From Torreya grandis (lineage: Eukaryota; Streptophyta; Pinopsida; Cupressales; Taxaceae): a stretch of DNA of 64,000 nt. Under the pieces are notes generated by a model. That model ran no database searches and was not told the origin of the DNA. It saw nothing but the letters and a program-made list of their open reading frames with translations. A program made the translations under genes and the position numbers. The stretch spans positions 157,501 through 221,500 of the forward strand of contig JARHVA010007810.1 of NCBI GenBank assembly GCA_037957365.1, given 5' to 3'. Positions 1-13,040 of the stretch are shown piece after piece; positions within the stretch are counted from its first letter, which is position 1; each line of letters begins with the position of its first letter.

Positions 1-1349
1 AAAGGAAGAATATCCCATAATTAAAATGCTTCCGAAAGGTCTTTATGTACCATGTTTTGGTATGCTAATCTTCACTAAGTAAATTGATGTGGACTATTCA
101 TTTTAATGGGAATATTTTATGAATTAAGGTACATGTTTCTTTTATTAATAAATTCATTATGATGTTGAATATTTTATTAATAATACTTGAAGAGTTCATC
201 CTTAGATATAAATTAGGATTTCTTAGACTTACATATAAAAAACATAGTTAATTTCTTTACTAGTTTACCACATTCATAGATGCAAAAATGCTACAATGGT
301 GATAAATAGAACATGAAATAAATGTCAAGATAAAAATTTAATTATATATTTATTTTTTATTTACTCAATCCCTAATCTAAAACACTTTTTAAAATAAAAT
401 AAAAAATAGAAAGGGTAAAGAGAAAGAGAGCATGTTTTTACGAAGGTCAAGCTAATATTTATAATTGAATAATATCTATTAAATGAATCTTTGGTTGAGT
501 TATAACTATAAAAAATCAAAATAAATATGGTTCAAGTGTCTAGGGAGAATGTCTATGAGATGAAATAGGCACATCACCATAAAATATGCATAGGAAAATG
601 TCAACACACAATCCTTACAATCTTCAAATATTATTATTTACTTTTGATTAACAATTTTCAAAGCGCATATAACCATCTAGATAAAAACTTCACCTTAAAA
701 AAAATAAAACTCAAAAAAGTAGAGAATAAAAGCTAATCTAGAAAGTGGAAAATAATAATAAAACAAAAGTGTCTGGTTTTCTATGTCTTTTTACAATTCA
801 CAAAAAGATAACCAAGAATAACATCCTCTAATCCTAAAATATGCTATCATTGAGAAATAATTTTTAAGTCATATGAATATGAGTAAGAAAGAGGTTAAAA
901 ATTCAAAGGGGATTCAATTCATGCCCTCTGTATAAGTAGCTAAGAATTCAATGTGGATTTAGAATTGAAGTTGAGAAATTCTATAGGAGACCATGCTACT
1001 TTGAGCATGGGAGTAAATTCCATTATCCAAGTAAATTTTTAAGTAGCTAAAAATGCCCTAGGATGACCATTTATACTTTTCCCATACTATCCTTGTATTA
1101 GAGAATGATCCTTTTCATGGCATATTTATCCTTAGTGTCTTTTTATCTTTTTTGAAATGTGCACAACATGCCCAAATTCAATGTCATTAGCCAATCTATA
1201 TTTGAATTTTGGATTCCATAATAATTATTAAAATTAAAGAAGTAAATTAGAATAATGGGTTATATTATACTCCAATTCTAATTTTAAATTTTTGTAGTTT
1301 TGATCTCGAGACAAGCCATCAAATTTAAACCAATGTCTTGTTCATGTCA
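1..1349. other. AT-rich stretch, nothing recognised
   Basis: No open frame of useful length, no tandem structure and no LTR edge was seen. The stretch is probably the upstream part of the repeat carrying family A copy 1, because similarity to the second copy fades in around 1,350, but I could not match it to the corresponding DNA upstream of 43,560. Confidence 0.4.
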
Positions 1350-1516
1350 CTACCAAAATGACATTTGTTAGTGGGGTCAATCCACATGATTTATAAATGA
1401 TATTACATTGATAAAACTAGGATATATTTATACTAACTATTCCTTGACTATAATAAAGTGAGATCATTCCATAATGCTTTTGGAGGAAGTGATAAATTTT
1501 TAAGTGTCAAGTAGTT

Positions 1517-4152
1517 ATGATGAAGCACTCAGAACAATATAAGAAAATCCACCTAGTGAAAAGGACCACAAAAAAGGTGACACCTCATAAGGAAAATTAA
1601 AAATATGAAAATATAAAAAATCATAAGAATATAGGGATGTTAACTCCATTAATCCACATGAATTGGCCAACTAAATTTATTCAATTCAGTAGAGGTAATG
1701 AATCTAAAGGAAATATATGCAATCAAAAAAGTCTATTACAACTACATTTCTATATAATTAATTGCTACAAGAACAAATTTAAGCTCTATTGTAGCTAAGT
1801 ATTTCCATATTTTAATATAATTGAATCACTTAGGTGGATAAAAATGGTTTTTGTTTCACATCTTCCACCTCCCCCATCTACATATTCCATTGTTAGACTT
1901 GAGCAATACATAGATATAAGGTTCAATGAAGTTGGCCTAAACTATGAACTCAAGAATTATTATTTTATATGGGAGTAAGTTGAAGAAATAAAATATTGTG
2001 GTCCTAAGGATCAACTCTCATACTTTACATAAAGATATATGGAAGACCTGATGGTAATCAATTCAGTGGGCCTACATAATACTACTGAAAAACCTGAGTT
2101 AATGCCTTGTATTGAATTATCACTTGATTTATTTATATATTGCCAATTTTCTGGAAAAATTATACACTTTTTAAAACACATCACCCCAATGACATATATT
2201 CATGGGATATATTTTTAAAAGTATTATAGACTTCTCCTCACTGAAATATTATATAATCAACACTTAATTTATGGATGTATGCAAACAATGCAACCAAGAA
2301 GTTCAGGAAATATGTTGGTTACCCTAGTACATTCACAATTAAGTCCCTTGTTTATGTTATCCCCATTATCATCTTTAGGATAGGAATTAGGATTTATATG
2401 GCCCTATTAAACCTAATTTATGGTTTCCTTAGCATAATTTATACCAATGAGGTATGGATTACCCTGTTGGACATCATCCTCACTTTCACCAAGATCATAG
2501 CTATCGGTGAGATGAATAGCTTCAATTTGATTAGCCAAATTCTAAATTCAGAAAATAAACCAAATTTAAAATTCTACATGATGTCTTATATAGTAGAAGC
2601 CATAACATGGACTACTCCCTTAGCTTTGGAAGAACTCTGGGAGACATTAACTAAGTATTCCAAGAACCTAATTTATGATCAATTTAATGTTATTCATATA
2701 AAAAATTATGAGATAATATGACCATACTGATTGAGTCCTTATACCTAATGGTATACCAAGCCATTTATGGTAAGGACATGCCCAAATTATCTAATCAAAT
2801 CTAAAGAACCATTGAAAATATTGTTGAGTATTAGATCTATCCATATTTCACAATCATCATAATGGAGGCTATTAGGGATCCCCCTATCTATCTACCTAAG
2901 TTGGTCCTAGAAAGGGTGCTAAAATAAGAAATTACATCTTGATTAGCCAATTTTTTAGATGTTTCACTAATAAATCTAAGACAAGGAGTTGTCAATCCAC
3001 CTCGCAATAGCATTGGTATAATCCAATAACTAGATGCGAGCATTTCAACTAGTGGGTAATATCATAAGACACTATGATTTCAAGTGGGAACCTTACATGT
3101 AATGGGATCCAAGAAAAATGGTCAAGAAAGATCTAAACATAATTAGAGAAAAGATGAAAATTGATAGTGGCCACGTATCATATCTACATGATGAATAATT
3201 AATGAAATTTTTGAATGATACATAAGTCAAAACAAGAATGAATTAGGTGAATATTTGCATGGTGGTATCTAGGCATATAAAATATCACCTAAACACCATA
3301 CCAGGAGATGTTATGAGATTTGAGGTAGAGCATTGGGTTTTAAAACCTCCTCAAAGATCCCTCCCATAGGTTTAAGCATAAAAACAAAAACATGCTCATC
3401 TATATAGATAAGTACATATGGAAAGTGAATATGGAATAAACTATGTGCCTCCTCAACATCCTATCCTAATGGTTACCATTATATAACTATTATAGTATCC
3501 ACTCCTCCTCTTCTAGCTTCCTCTACATAAAACCCCATAAGTGTATCTTAATCTAGTGGACCATTCTATATGTTGCCCTTTTCCCCACTCATAATAGTGT
3601 ATTAGGTGAGTCTCCCATCATTCCTTCCTCTTAATTATGTTTTTTCTCTAATCCTATCCCCACTCTAAACCATTACACTACCACCTCCATCAATATTTCA
3701 TTTCCCTAGATAAGTGTCCATTTACCCAAGTTTACCCCCTATAGCTAATGTTGATCTCATCTAATTACCACCTATTCATTGATTATATTCACATGCTACT
3801 TTTTCAATCCTTCCAAATTATACACTCACTTGACCACATAGTATACAAAATGAAGTAGATAACTCCTTTAGTTTGTCCTCGAGGTAATCCAACCAAGGAA
3901 ACCTTAGTGGAAAGTATGTGGAAGAATTTGATAAAATATTCTAAGAAATTAAAACCTCTATAATTAGAATATATTTAAATTGAGTGGTTCACCAATGATA
4001 CCATTAGCGAGATCATAGAAAGTAATTCTAAGGATGAATGTATCAATGAAGAGGCTCATTCAAGTGACACTAAGATTTTGAAGACTAGTTCAATATCAAT
4101 TGAGTTACTTCATAACCCAGATGGAGGAAACAAAGATGAAACATAGTTGAAA
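1517..4152 (+). pseudogene. Family A ORF, copy 1: broken, unrecognised retroelement-like protein
   Basis: A long decayed coding region, recognised because a second copy (43,766-46,422) keeps the same reading for about 880 codons. Both begin Met-Met-Lys-His with a Lys-rich start, reach a Pro-run (four consecutive Pro after His), then a segment with RFNEV. The longest surviving open piece here is 2,275-2,721 (148 codons), containing NEVWITLLDIILTFTKIIAIG; the second copy has the matching NEVWILILDTILTSNKIIAIG. Further on come MVYQ and DMP..SNQI, and the last part is acidic and ends near a DGG-x-KDET motif. Stops and frameshifts break it throughout. I do not recognise the family. A Gag-like or extra ORF of a Ty3/gypsy element is possible because of the setting, but no capsid, zinc-knuckle, protease or polymerase motif was seen. 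The left end of element C abuts its 3' end. Confidence 0.6.
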
Positions 4153-4170
4153 TAGAGTTAACCTACATTT
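4153..4170. repeat. Junction of family A copy 1 with element C; left target-site copy CATTT
   Basis: Similarity between the two A copies stops at about 4,152 and the element C LTR begins with TGACATGAT at 4,171. The five bases just before it (4,166-4,170) are CATTT. The same CATTT follows the opposite end of element C at 33,851-33,855, after an LTR end reading TATAGCA. This supports one insertion event, although a 5-base match in AT-rich DNA is weak evidence by itself. Confidence 0.45.
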
Positions 4171-5073
4171 TGACATGATTCTAATGATCTAGGCTTACCT
4201 CATATCTCACTTCTATTGAAAGGATATTTTATGGAATCTATCCAATATTTTTGTCTATCAGGTCATGATATGTTGATCTTTACTTAGTTGGGAATTGTAA
4301 TGGTTCCAATTCAAGGGTCTTATGATGGTTCAATTATTCAAAGTGTTAAACATGTTTTTCAATGGGTTTAATGTACTTGAATAATGTAAAATGAAATGTG
4401 TGTTTGTCATTTTTTTAAGAGAGTTTCATGAAGACGTTCTAAACAATAAAGCATGCATTCATTTAAAATTCCTAACAACTTAATGTTTAGGGTTTTGCAT
4501 AATGTGTGAGACTAATTTTGATTTTCATTCCATTGTGATTAAAATTCAACAATTCATTAATAATGATGGGGAAAAAATACTTAAATAAAGATATACATTT
4601 AAGCAGATTTCATTCACAATTTTCTAATATAACTAACTAATAAAAAATAATAAGAGATAATGGGAGGAAATAAACTAAAATTATGTGATAAGAAAAGTAA
4701 ATTTGAAACCACTATTTGAATTCAATACCCAAAAAGCAATCCCTCATATGACTATCTAATACAAAATCACCATGGGAATAAAATAAGCATCTAATTAGAG
4801 TAAGATAATGATATGAAGAGAAATGATCACCATTCACATGCATTGATCATTAATAAACCTCCATAGATTATATAAATCAATATTTTTTTGTTTATAACAA
4901 TGATTTATGTTGACTACAACTAATTACATCTAATCCCCACTAACACAACACTATGGTTACAATATTAAGGGAGAGATTAAGCTACTAAAAAAATAAATTA
5001 CATGAAAAATAAGTATGACTGGTTCTATAGTTTATTTGGGAGATGAAAATCCAACCATTTCTCAATAAAAATC

Positions 5074-5105
5074 CCCCTTATATATAAACTATAATCTTTA
5101 AGGGG
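5074..5105 (-). promoter_or_regulatory. LTR hairpin with TATA-like core, left copy
   Basis: CCCCTTA and TAAGGGG form a 7-bp stem around an AT-rich loop that includes TATATAAA (TTTATATATAAG in minus sense). The partner LTR keeps the same 32-bp structure at 32,692-32,723 with almost no change although the flanks have diverged. A TATA box in the LTR is the simplest reading; the hairpin itself may be incidental. Confidence 0.45.
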
Positions 5106-5474
5106 AAGATTTCCCTCCAAAAATGTAAACTTCCTCAATTAATGCTTAGCAACCACTTTTCATTCAAAATGCACTCCACTCCATTTCCCTTTTACTATTC
5201 ACCACCTACATAAGATAAAAACAAGCCACTTTTTAAAATGGACAACTTTTGGTCATTTAAGTGCACTTTACCAAGGAGAAAATAGAATAGGGTTAGAAAA
5301 CTAGCCATAAAAATTGATTTATAAACCCTTCCAAGAAACTAATTACCAAAATATCCACATCAAAGCTACCTTTTCAATGAATTATGTTGTTTTCAAACCC
5401 AATGAGTGGATCCAAAGTTATGACCAAAAACTTAACCCCTTATCATAACATGTTTGATCCCTTGGCTTATAGTG

Positions 5475-5850
5475 TCGGCATGAAATTCTAATGACCATAA
5501 TGTAGTGAAACAATAATGATGGATTATTGTAATGCATCCATTAGTGTATGATTAATACAATGTAGTTAGGCATTGGTGATAGAGTATTACAATGATGCCA
5601 TCAGGGTCTAATGGTTTTAATGCAATAATTTGGGTTAGATGGATGTAATGTAGTTAGGCATTGTCCATGGATGACTAAAGCGTAGTCATAAAGGTCTAAT
5701 GATTGTAATGTACTCATTGGGGTTTGATAGATGCAATTCATTTTTATGGATCTAATGGATTCAATATAATTACGCATCAATGCTAATGATTCAAAAGTAG
5801 TTATCAAGTTATAAGGATTGAAATGTAGTAATATAACCCTAATGTATTCA
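5475..5850. repeat. Degenerate ~30-bp minisatellite in element C LTR
   Basis: Diverged units of about 29-36 bp with the shared theme GTCTAATG-(g/a)(t/c)TGTAATGTAGTCAT. The equivalent position in the other LTR (33,090-33,370) carries the same repeat, with cleaner adjacent units near 33,190-33,280, so the array was already present in the parent LTR. Confidence 0.7.
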
Positions 5851-6350
5851 TAGGAGGTTGAAAACCTTAACACTCCAAAAGGAGGTCAATATGACATTTA
5901 GGGACCAAGCATTATCTATGAAAATTTATTGCATAGATTTGGTCATCATAATAGGATAGATTTTGTGAGTCTAAAGAGCATAAAAATTGAGATGAACCCT
6001 TGAATAAGGTAAGAGAGTTGAGAGAGTTAAGGAATTCTGAATTTAAATGCAAATTAGGATTTCATAACTCCATTTGTATGTTATGGTAAAATAAAAATTT
6101 GAATCTGACAAACATGGTCTTTACATAGTTTCAAGTCTTAGTTAGGCATAAAAATAGAGATGAACCAACAAGGCAAGTTATAGTGTTAAGACCAAAAAAC
6201 TTTGATTGTATGTAGGAGTAGAGAAAAGGTCAAAGAAAGAGGTTCCCTAATTCTTGGAATAACTAGGGAATGTTGTGGAAAAAATAACAAATGATGACTC
6301 TACTATAAAATATGCCTAAGTATTTTGAAATGATAAAAACTTTTCTATGA

Positions 6351-7119
6351 ACCCATGTTATTTAGTTGATACTACGCATAGAACATGAAAATATTCAAGA
6401 GAGGAAAAGATGAGAGAATATAAAAGACCAAATCAAACATTCTCATTTATTGGGTGTGTGATTATGAGTTAATATACCACCTATTAGAACTCACAAAGAT
6501 AAGTTACTATAGATCTGATCATTAAGTTAGTGAATCCTACCTTAAAATTATTAGCTTGGACATTAATCTACTACCAAATAGGCATATATAGTCTTGAGAA
6601 AGTTACCTATGATCTCACTCTAGGCCTTTCTCCACTATCAACTAGGTTATAAATACCATGGTGGAGTTTCTCGAATCACCAAAAATCAAGTGTTTTTAAA
6701 ATTGATATGTTTTTCTTGTCATATCTTGGTTTATATTTTCTCTTTCTTGATTATGGTTTTGGGACCACTATAGAAATAAAAAGTTAGGACTATATATTTT
6801 TCACCCTAGACCTTCACCTTATAAAGTTAATCTAGCCAAACCAAAAGACATTAAGATTAAAAAATTTAAGATTGGATTTGAGATAATGTCTTCATTAACT
6901 AAATAATTTTACCCAAATTAACCCAACTCAAATTAATTTAAGACAAATAGGATATATAAACCATTGAAACCAACTCAAAAATAGAATCTAAAGCCACAAA
7001 ATACTCATAGTACTTACACACCAGAAGTGTCACTCAAGATACTTATGAACATGCCTTTTTCTTCATTATTTTGTCTAATAGGGAAAATTACATAGAAAAA
7101 GAATAAATTCAAGCTAAAA
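6351..7119. other. Unassigned gap between element C LTR and element B
   Basis: If element B inserted cleanly in the integrase, this stretch should hold the integrase C-terminal part and the end of the element B LTR. Neither was recognised when read on the minus strand. It is probably the element C 3' region after a deletion, or a further unrecognised insertion. Confidence 0.3.
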
Positions 7120-9803
7120 ATAAGAAAACAATGACCTTTTCTTGATGTAACACCTTTAAACATGCTTCTCTTCTCTAAGTAGGCACTCCTATCTCCTTTT
7201 CTCAACCAAGTCAGCCTTTAGACTATCAGGTCTAATGACTTATTATCTCATTAACCTGATCAAAAAAACATGGTTGATACTCTTCAACCCTTTATTTTCC
7301 TCAATTACCTATCTCTACTTCTTGATATATCTCTTTATTTTTCTTTAGTCCATACACTCTCTCACTTCTAAATATGCCAATTAGGCCTAGTATATATACC
7401 ATACTCTCATCTAACCCATATTGGTTGGCCAAGATGATTTCAATGCTTGAATTATATTTGAAATATATCCTCATATTATTTATATGTAATATCCATACAC
7501 TCCATATGTTGTTCATTTCCCTTAAGACCCAAAACACCAAATAGGCCTAATATAGACCTACATGAATTAGGCCTACAAACCAACACATTACACGTTGTAA
7601 TTATTGGTCAACCTTAACCCTTCACCAACAGATAAAAAAAATAAAACATACCTAAAATATACCCTAAAATTCTCCCAAAAATTTCCATTCCACTTGGAAC
7701 ACCAATTCATCTCATGAACCAAGCCATTCTAGCCTACTCACCAATAGGCCTATAAACATAAAAAGTCTATCATATAGAATTGAGGTATATTATTGATTTT
7801 CTCAAAAAATAACTTGAAAACATCACATTTATAGGTCCTAAATTCCATAAAAAATATCAATAAATAAATTATTCACTATTTCATATGCCAAACAACTTCA
7901 AACCAACTTTCTCAAGATGACCACTAAGACTGGTCATACTCAGTCAAAGTACTGTCACATGGAAGCTTATCTATTATATGTGAAATGATTATTTAAAAAC
8001 TTATAAATAACATGATTTTATTATATTAATCTTTTATATCATCCTCCAAATTTTTATTTTCATTTTATATCATCATTCATTGGTCTTATATACCAGTCTT
8101 TCATGTCTCTATTTCATTGTCTTAACACAGTCTAACAAGCCAATTTGGCTTTAACATTTAAACACATCATAATAAATCACGAGCTTAAAAAAATATTTAT
8201 TATATAAATTATATATTTATAAACACCAACATGTTCATTTTATTCATCACCATTTTTCATAAGACCTTAATCACTTCACTTTCCTTGGCATGCCTATAGT
8301 AGTCATCTTGTCCCAAAACATAGTCATGTCGAACATGACTCATAAATATTTTAAGGTGACTTAAAATTTATTATAATTCATTTAAAATTTCATAATAAAT
8401 TATTATAATATTTTCCAACACAAAATTCATATTATTCAATGGCCACTTTGCTATTGCAAACCATTCTCAATTTCATGGGTTCCACTATCTTGTCTTATTT
8501 AGACTAGTCTTTTTGAGTACCTTATAGCTAGTTTATGAGCACCATAAACACTTAAAAATAAGTTAAATAGGATTTATATGTCTTTAAATAATACCCCAAA
8601 CCAATTTTTACATTCTTAAACACTTTAAATCAATCACTAAATAGGTTCTCACTCTAACTAGCTTTTTGTCATTATTTCCACTATCTGGCAGATTAATGAT
8701 AGGTAAATTTTATTAGATTATATAATTGAAAAAAAATAACATATATTTAAAAAATAAATCCATATACCTTAATAAAAATTATTTACCTTCAATCTTCAAT
8801 GACACTCATGCGTTGATTTAGTCAACCCTGCCTGTAGCACCAAAATCTTAAAAAATAAGCACATTTTTGTACCTTTTGCTCACTAATATAACACACCACT
8901 ACTAATTATATATTACTATATTAGTAATATATACCTTAAAATATTTAAAATTTTTCAAATAATCCATTCTATGATATATCGAACAAGCTTTCTCTAATCA
9001 GTTTTAAGACTAGGGTTTTAGACCAAAAAACCTGCTTACCTTCTTAACAATCATTCATAAATAATAAGACCTTAATAAATGAAATAATTATTGTAAATAC
9101 CTATTAGTAAACCTCTCCACCTTATCCAAAATTCTTATGTCCCCATGTAAATTATACATGTGCTAATGAACATTAGAACTTTCCTCTCGAGCTTAAAATA
9201 CACCATTCAAGCACCCTCTGAAGCACATAAAGACTTTTCTAGAATTTATCTATCCTTATCTAAAATTATTCCTCACAAAAATACTTTTAAAAAAATATTA
9301 ACCATATCCCATGAAAATTTAAGCTTCACCAACCTATAAACACACTTTGATCCTTCATAAGGCCTCACAATCCCACCTAGGCCAACTAGGCCAAGAACCA
9401 AATAACCTTTTAGACCACTGAAAAAACCTTTTAAGTCATTTAAATATATTATTATCTCCATAATCATGTGTAACATTCATATACCAAGATAACCAAGATC
9501 CATACCATTGTATATAATCCATAAGACTCAAAACCCTCTAGGCAACCATGCATGGTCAAACCTACTAGACCTACAAACTTCATGAGAACCTCATGAAACT
9601 AATGTAACCTACATATAAAAATACCATATCATGTATCTTAATATTATACCATGCTCCATTCCACCATAAATGCATCCAAATAACCTTCATGTATGCATCT
9701 CATTGCACCAAGCATATTAGACCACCATGTTCCATCTCACTATACCTGCTAGACCACTTTGTCATTATATATGGATTATAAAAATCAATGAAAACACTTA
9801 CCA
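7120..9803 (-). repeat. Element B left LTR (3' LTR), truncated at its end
   Basis: Shares long blocks with the right copy, for example the AAGTCA...TTTAGA...AGGTCTAATGACTT block at about 7,210/13,527, the region around 8,230/24,180 and the region around 9,530/25,480. Clear similarity starts near 7,100-7,143, so about 400 bp that the right LTR keeps next to the primer-binding site (13,041-13,460) is missing here. Confidence 0.7.
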
Positions 9804-9830
9804 TCAATTTACCAAAAAAATCCCCCGTTG
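9804..9830 (-). promoter_or_regulatory. Element B polypurine-tract candidate
   Basis: In minus sense the DNA just upstream of the LTR start reads ACGGGGGATTTTTTTGG, then a short spacer, then TGGTAAGTG. A GGGGGA core near the 3' LTR start is typical of plant LTR elements, but the spacer is longer than usual. Confidence 0.4.
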
Positions 9831-12800
9831 TCATTGATGGAAACACTCTTTTTCTCTCTCCCACTTTGCTAAATTGATAAAGTGTACACCCTTCAACATT
9901 GGGCCCCATATAAATCAAACAAGTAAGCTATAAGAAACACATGGAATCAAGATATCCTTCAATAATACATCAAAAAGAGTACCGTTATAACCTAAAAAAA
10001 CACAACTCCCTCTTGGAATACGCTTACACTCAAAAATTGTTCCCAATCCACCTAGATCCTTGGACCTATCACCAAGTGCATGGTAAGATAGTTCCCCCTA
10101 GGACCTTATTCCACTTTGAAGTCTCTGCCTCAGTCTACACAACCCATGTACACATATATGACCTCCAAGAATCGCTACCATCAACTGAAACAATAACAAG
10201 AGCACCAAAGCTCCATATAAGCTCACTTATCATCACTTTCAAGGCACCATAAAGAACACCAAGGGCACTCCAAGCATAACACCACACTTGAATCATGTTA
10301 GTAATATACCAACATGCTTAACTAGAATGAAAAATTCAAACCTTCTTTTGATAATTTATTTAACAATCTTCATTTTTATTTACTAGGCCTATTTAGACCC
10401 CCTGTAGCCCTATCTAGTCACTGTAGACCTCATAACTATCTTACCTTACTACTTTAGGACATAAAACTCCATATATAAAGTACACTACCATTCCCCCTAA
10501 GATATTCTAAGAATGAGCCTCCAACTCATCCTCATTTTCATAATTCCTTCTTTAGCCTCTTAGCTAATTAGGTCTCCTAGAAGACAAACACTTGAATAAC
10601 TTTAAATATGCTCACCTTCAGAACACTATAAGACTTTTTCCAAGAACCCATTTAGACCATTCAACTGATTTGAATATTTTACAACTTAACTTCAAAGAAT
10701 AACAACTTTTTTAATCATGCCTAAATGACTATGTCTTTAAAGTAAACCTTGGTCAAAAAGTTAACCTATGGTCAACATTAATCCCTAAGCTAGATACCAA
10801 ACCTAGAGACCACCAAAACTAACTTCCATACCAAATTTCAATCCTTCACATCTTTGGGAACATTGACTTCCTCTAAGCCTCCAAACGCATACTTTTAAGA
10901 AGAAGAGCTAGAGACCACTCAAAATGCTCTACATAGCATAAAATCATTCATCAACCTATGAAAAAACATATAACATGTCTCAGACACATTTTTAAACCTT
11001 CCTAAGCAAAAAAATCTTCATGACACATATTCATTCTTTAATTGACCCTTGAAACCAAGCAATCTATGTATATAGGCTCATTATCTATAGCATGCACCTT
11101 GACAAAAAGGGTAAATTCATACCTGAGCACCTCATGGACATCTCCAAGCCATCCTCCTTATTTTAACATATAAAAACTAACTTTAATCACTCATTTTCAA
11201 ACTTTTATTCTCTTTAGAACACTATATGAATAATTGGGCACTTTTTAGCTAATTATCACTACCAAAATTGGTCAACTCTAACTTTTGACAATAAAAATCA
11301 CATTTGAGCTCATCAAGGACTCAAAACACCTAGGAATGACTCATGAATATCTTCCTCATGACCTCATATAAAAATATTCATCCATCTCCTTTAGATCACT
11401 ACTCAAATCTAACATCAAAAACTAATCAAAAAGTCACTTTAAGACTAGGAGACCTGAACATACCTCCTAAAGAAATCACATGCTTCACCACCTAAATGAA
11501 TATCTCATGAATCAAATAAATAGACCTCAAATACCTCAACCATTTATCCTTCAAACACCATAAGTCATTATGGCTAAGAAATCTTCAAAGCACTTAATTG
11601 AAATACATAGTCATATAAATTTGTGTAGACACTAACTATTTATCAGTCATTTGATAAGCAATGTTTCCTTCAAAACACATAACATAGGATACCACAATAA
11701 TAAAACTCATGGTACATGACATTAAGGTCATAACCAACCTCTTATTCCATTGATATCTTCATGAAAGCCCTTTAAATTGACTCAAATGATCAACCTCACC
11801 CTCATAATTTAGACCATGTTATGAAAACTCAAAACTTATGGCATCTTTAAATATGTAACAAAGACCAAACAACATAATTAAAATCATTTAATGATCCTTA
11901 TATAATTATCCATTTTTGAAACACCCCATCTACAAGGCACATACCCAAAGGAAACTCTTGAAACAACATTCTTTAAACTCTATAATAAGCATACTTAGAA
12001 CCCATAAAACCTTCAAGATCACTTTCAACAATCTCCTTTAAGATCACAAGAAATATTGTGAAGATACATAATAATAAATATCTTTAGAACTTTTGTGACT
12101 ATTCAAAATACATAAACAACAAGCCAACCTACTTCCTATATCATCTCTAAACATTGAAACTTATGAAGACTAATTCTCATCTTGGAGAACATAAGTCTTG
12201 AAATCTAATCCTCAACTCTAATACCCCTATTCTAACTTAGGTTCCTTTGAAAATTACATTGAGAACACTATAAAACACTTTAATTAGTTGTCTTGAGAGT
12301 CTAAGGTCACTATTCAACTTAGAAGGTCACACTAGTCTGTCAATTAAGAGACGTTGAGACATAATCAACTTCTATAGAGATTTTCTTAGAAAAACACAAA
12401 CTTCCAAATTTATCTTAATGAACCAAACTTTGTCATATACTTTTTTTCCATTTTCTATGAGTATTTTCCAAGCACCATTTTATCTTACTCCGAAAGCTTC
12501 ATTAGCTCTCATACCCTCATTAAGTCTCATAGAGACCTAATACAAATAGGACTATCTTTCAATATGTCTTCAAGGTCCTTTTGTCTATCAACATAGGTTT
12601 AATCTTTATTTTGGTTAACAAAACCTTTCTTGAACATATTGAATATACTTGATCAAAAATAATAAATCAACTCACCAATGGTTCTCTTCATAATGCATAG
12701 CTTTTCTTTCTTGATGATCAATTTCTCCTTGAATTATAGACCTCTACCTTTCAAGACACCTGCACATACTTGTATCTATCATGCTTGCTGACTAAGAGAC

Positions 12801-13020
12801 CATCTTCAATAAGCCCTACAATAAAACCCAAGTTTTATCTTGGATTAGCCTTTAGTATAATATTTTTTCTTTAAACTTGCTAGTGCCAACGTGTAAACCT
12901 CTATGCAAACTTCAACTCTAATCTTCATAGACTTATCCATCACTACAAATAAGATAAACATTGTCTTCATCATACCTTAAGATACTTAGGATCACCTAGA
13001 GGATGTCAAGAATCTTTCAA
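9831..13020. other. Element B internal region, no gene recognised
   Basis: About 3.2 kb between the element B LTRs. Reading both strands gave no gag, protease, polymerase or integrase motif. The largest open frame (9,941-10,252, plus strand, 103 codons) runs against the element's sense and has no recognisable motif. Probably the noncoding spacer of a non-autonomous element. Confidence 0.45.
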
Positions 13021-13039
13021 AGGTCCTACTATGATACCA
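13021..13039 (-). promoter_or_regulatory. Element B primer-binding site (initiator-Met tRNA type)
   Basis: The minus strand reads TGGTATCATAGTAGGACCT, against the usual plant iMet site TGGTATCAGAGC: ten of the twelve core bases agree. It lies directly inside the right LTR of element B and so sets the element's sense and the LTR boundary (about 13,041). Confidence 0.65.
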
Positions 13040-13040
13040 A

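Larger units (their letters stand above)
4171..6350 (-). repeat. Element C left LTR (3' LTR in minus sense)
   Basis: Matches 31,795-33,850 almost throughout, for example the shared blocks around 4,395/32,015 (aaatgtgtgtttgtcattt type), 4,620/32,240 (taactaactaataaaaaat) and 5,075/32,693. The left end TGACATGAT is sharp. The right end is not: clear similarity runs to about 6,280 and a weaker match continues to about 6,350, where the partner ends in TAGCA. It contains the minisatellite at 5,475-5,850 and the TATA-bearing hairpin at 5,074-5,105. Confidence 0.75.

Noticed and set aside
2275..2721. The 148-codon frame as an intact membrane-protein gene
   Set aside because: It is hydrophobic in places, but it is a surviving fragment of the longer family A reading, whose second copy is broken differently; no intact start context or independent gene structure is seen.
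9941..10252. 103-codon plus-strand open frame as a gene
   Set aside because: It lies in the internal region of element B, antisense to it, has no recognisable motif, no second copy and no coding-like extension past its stop.
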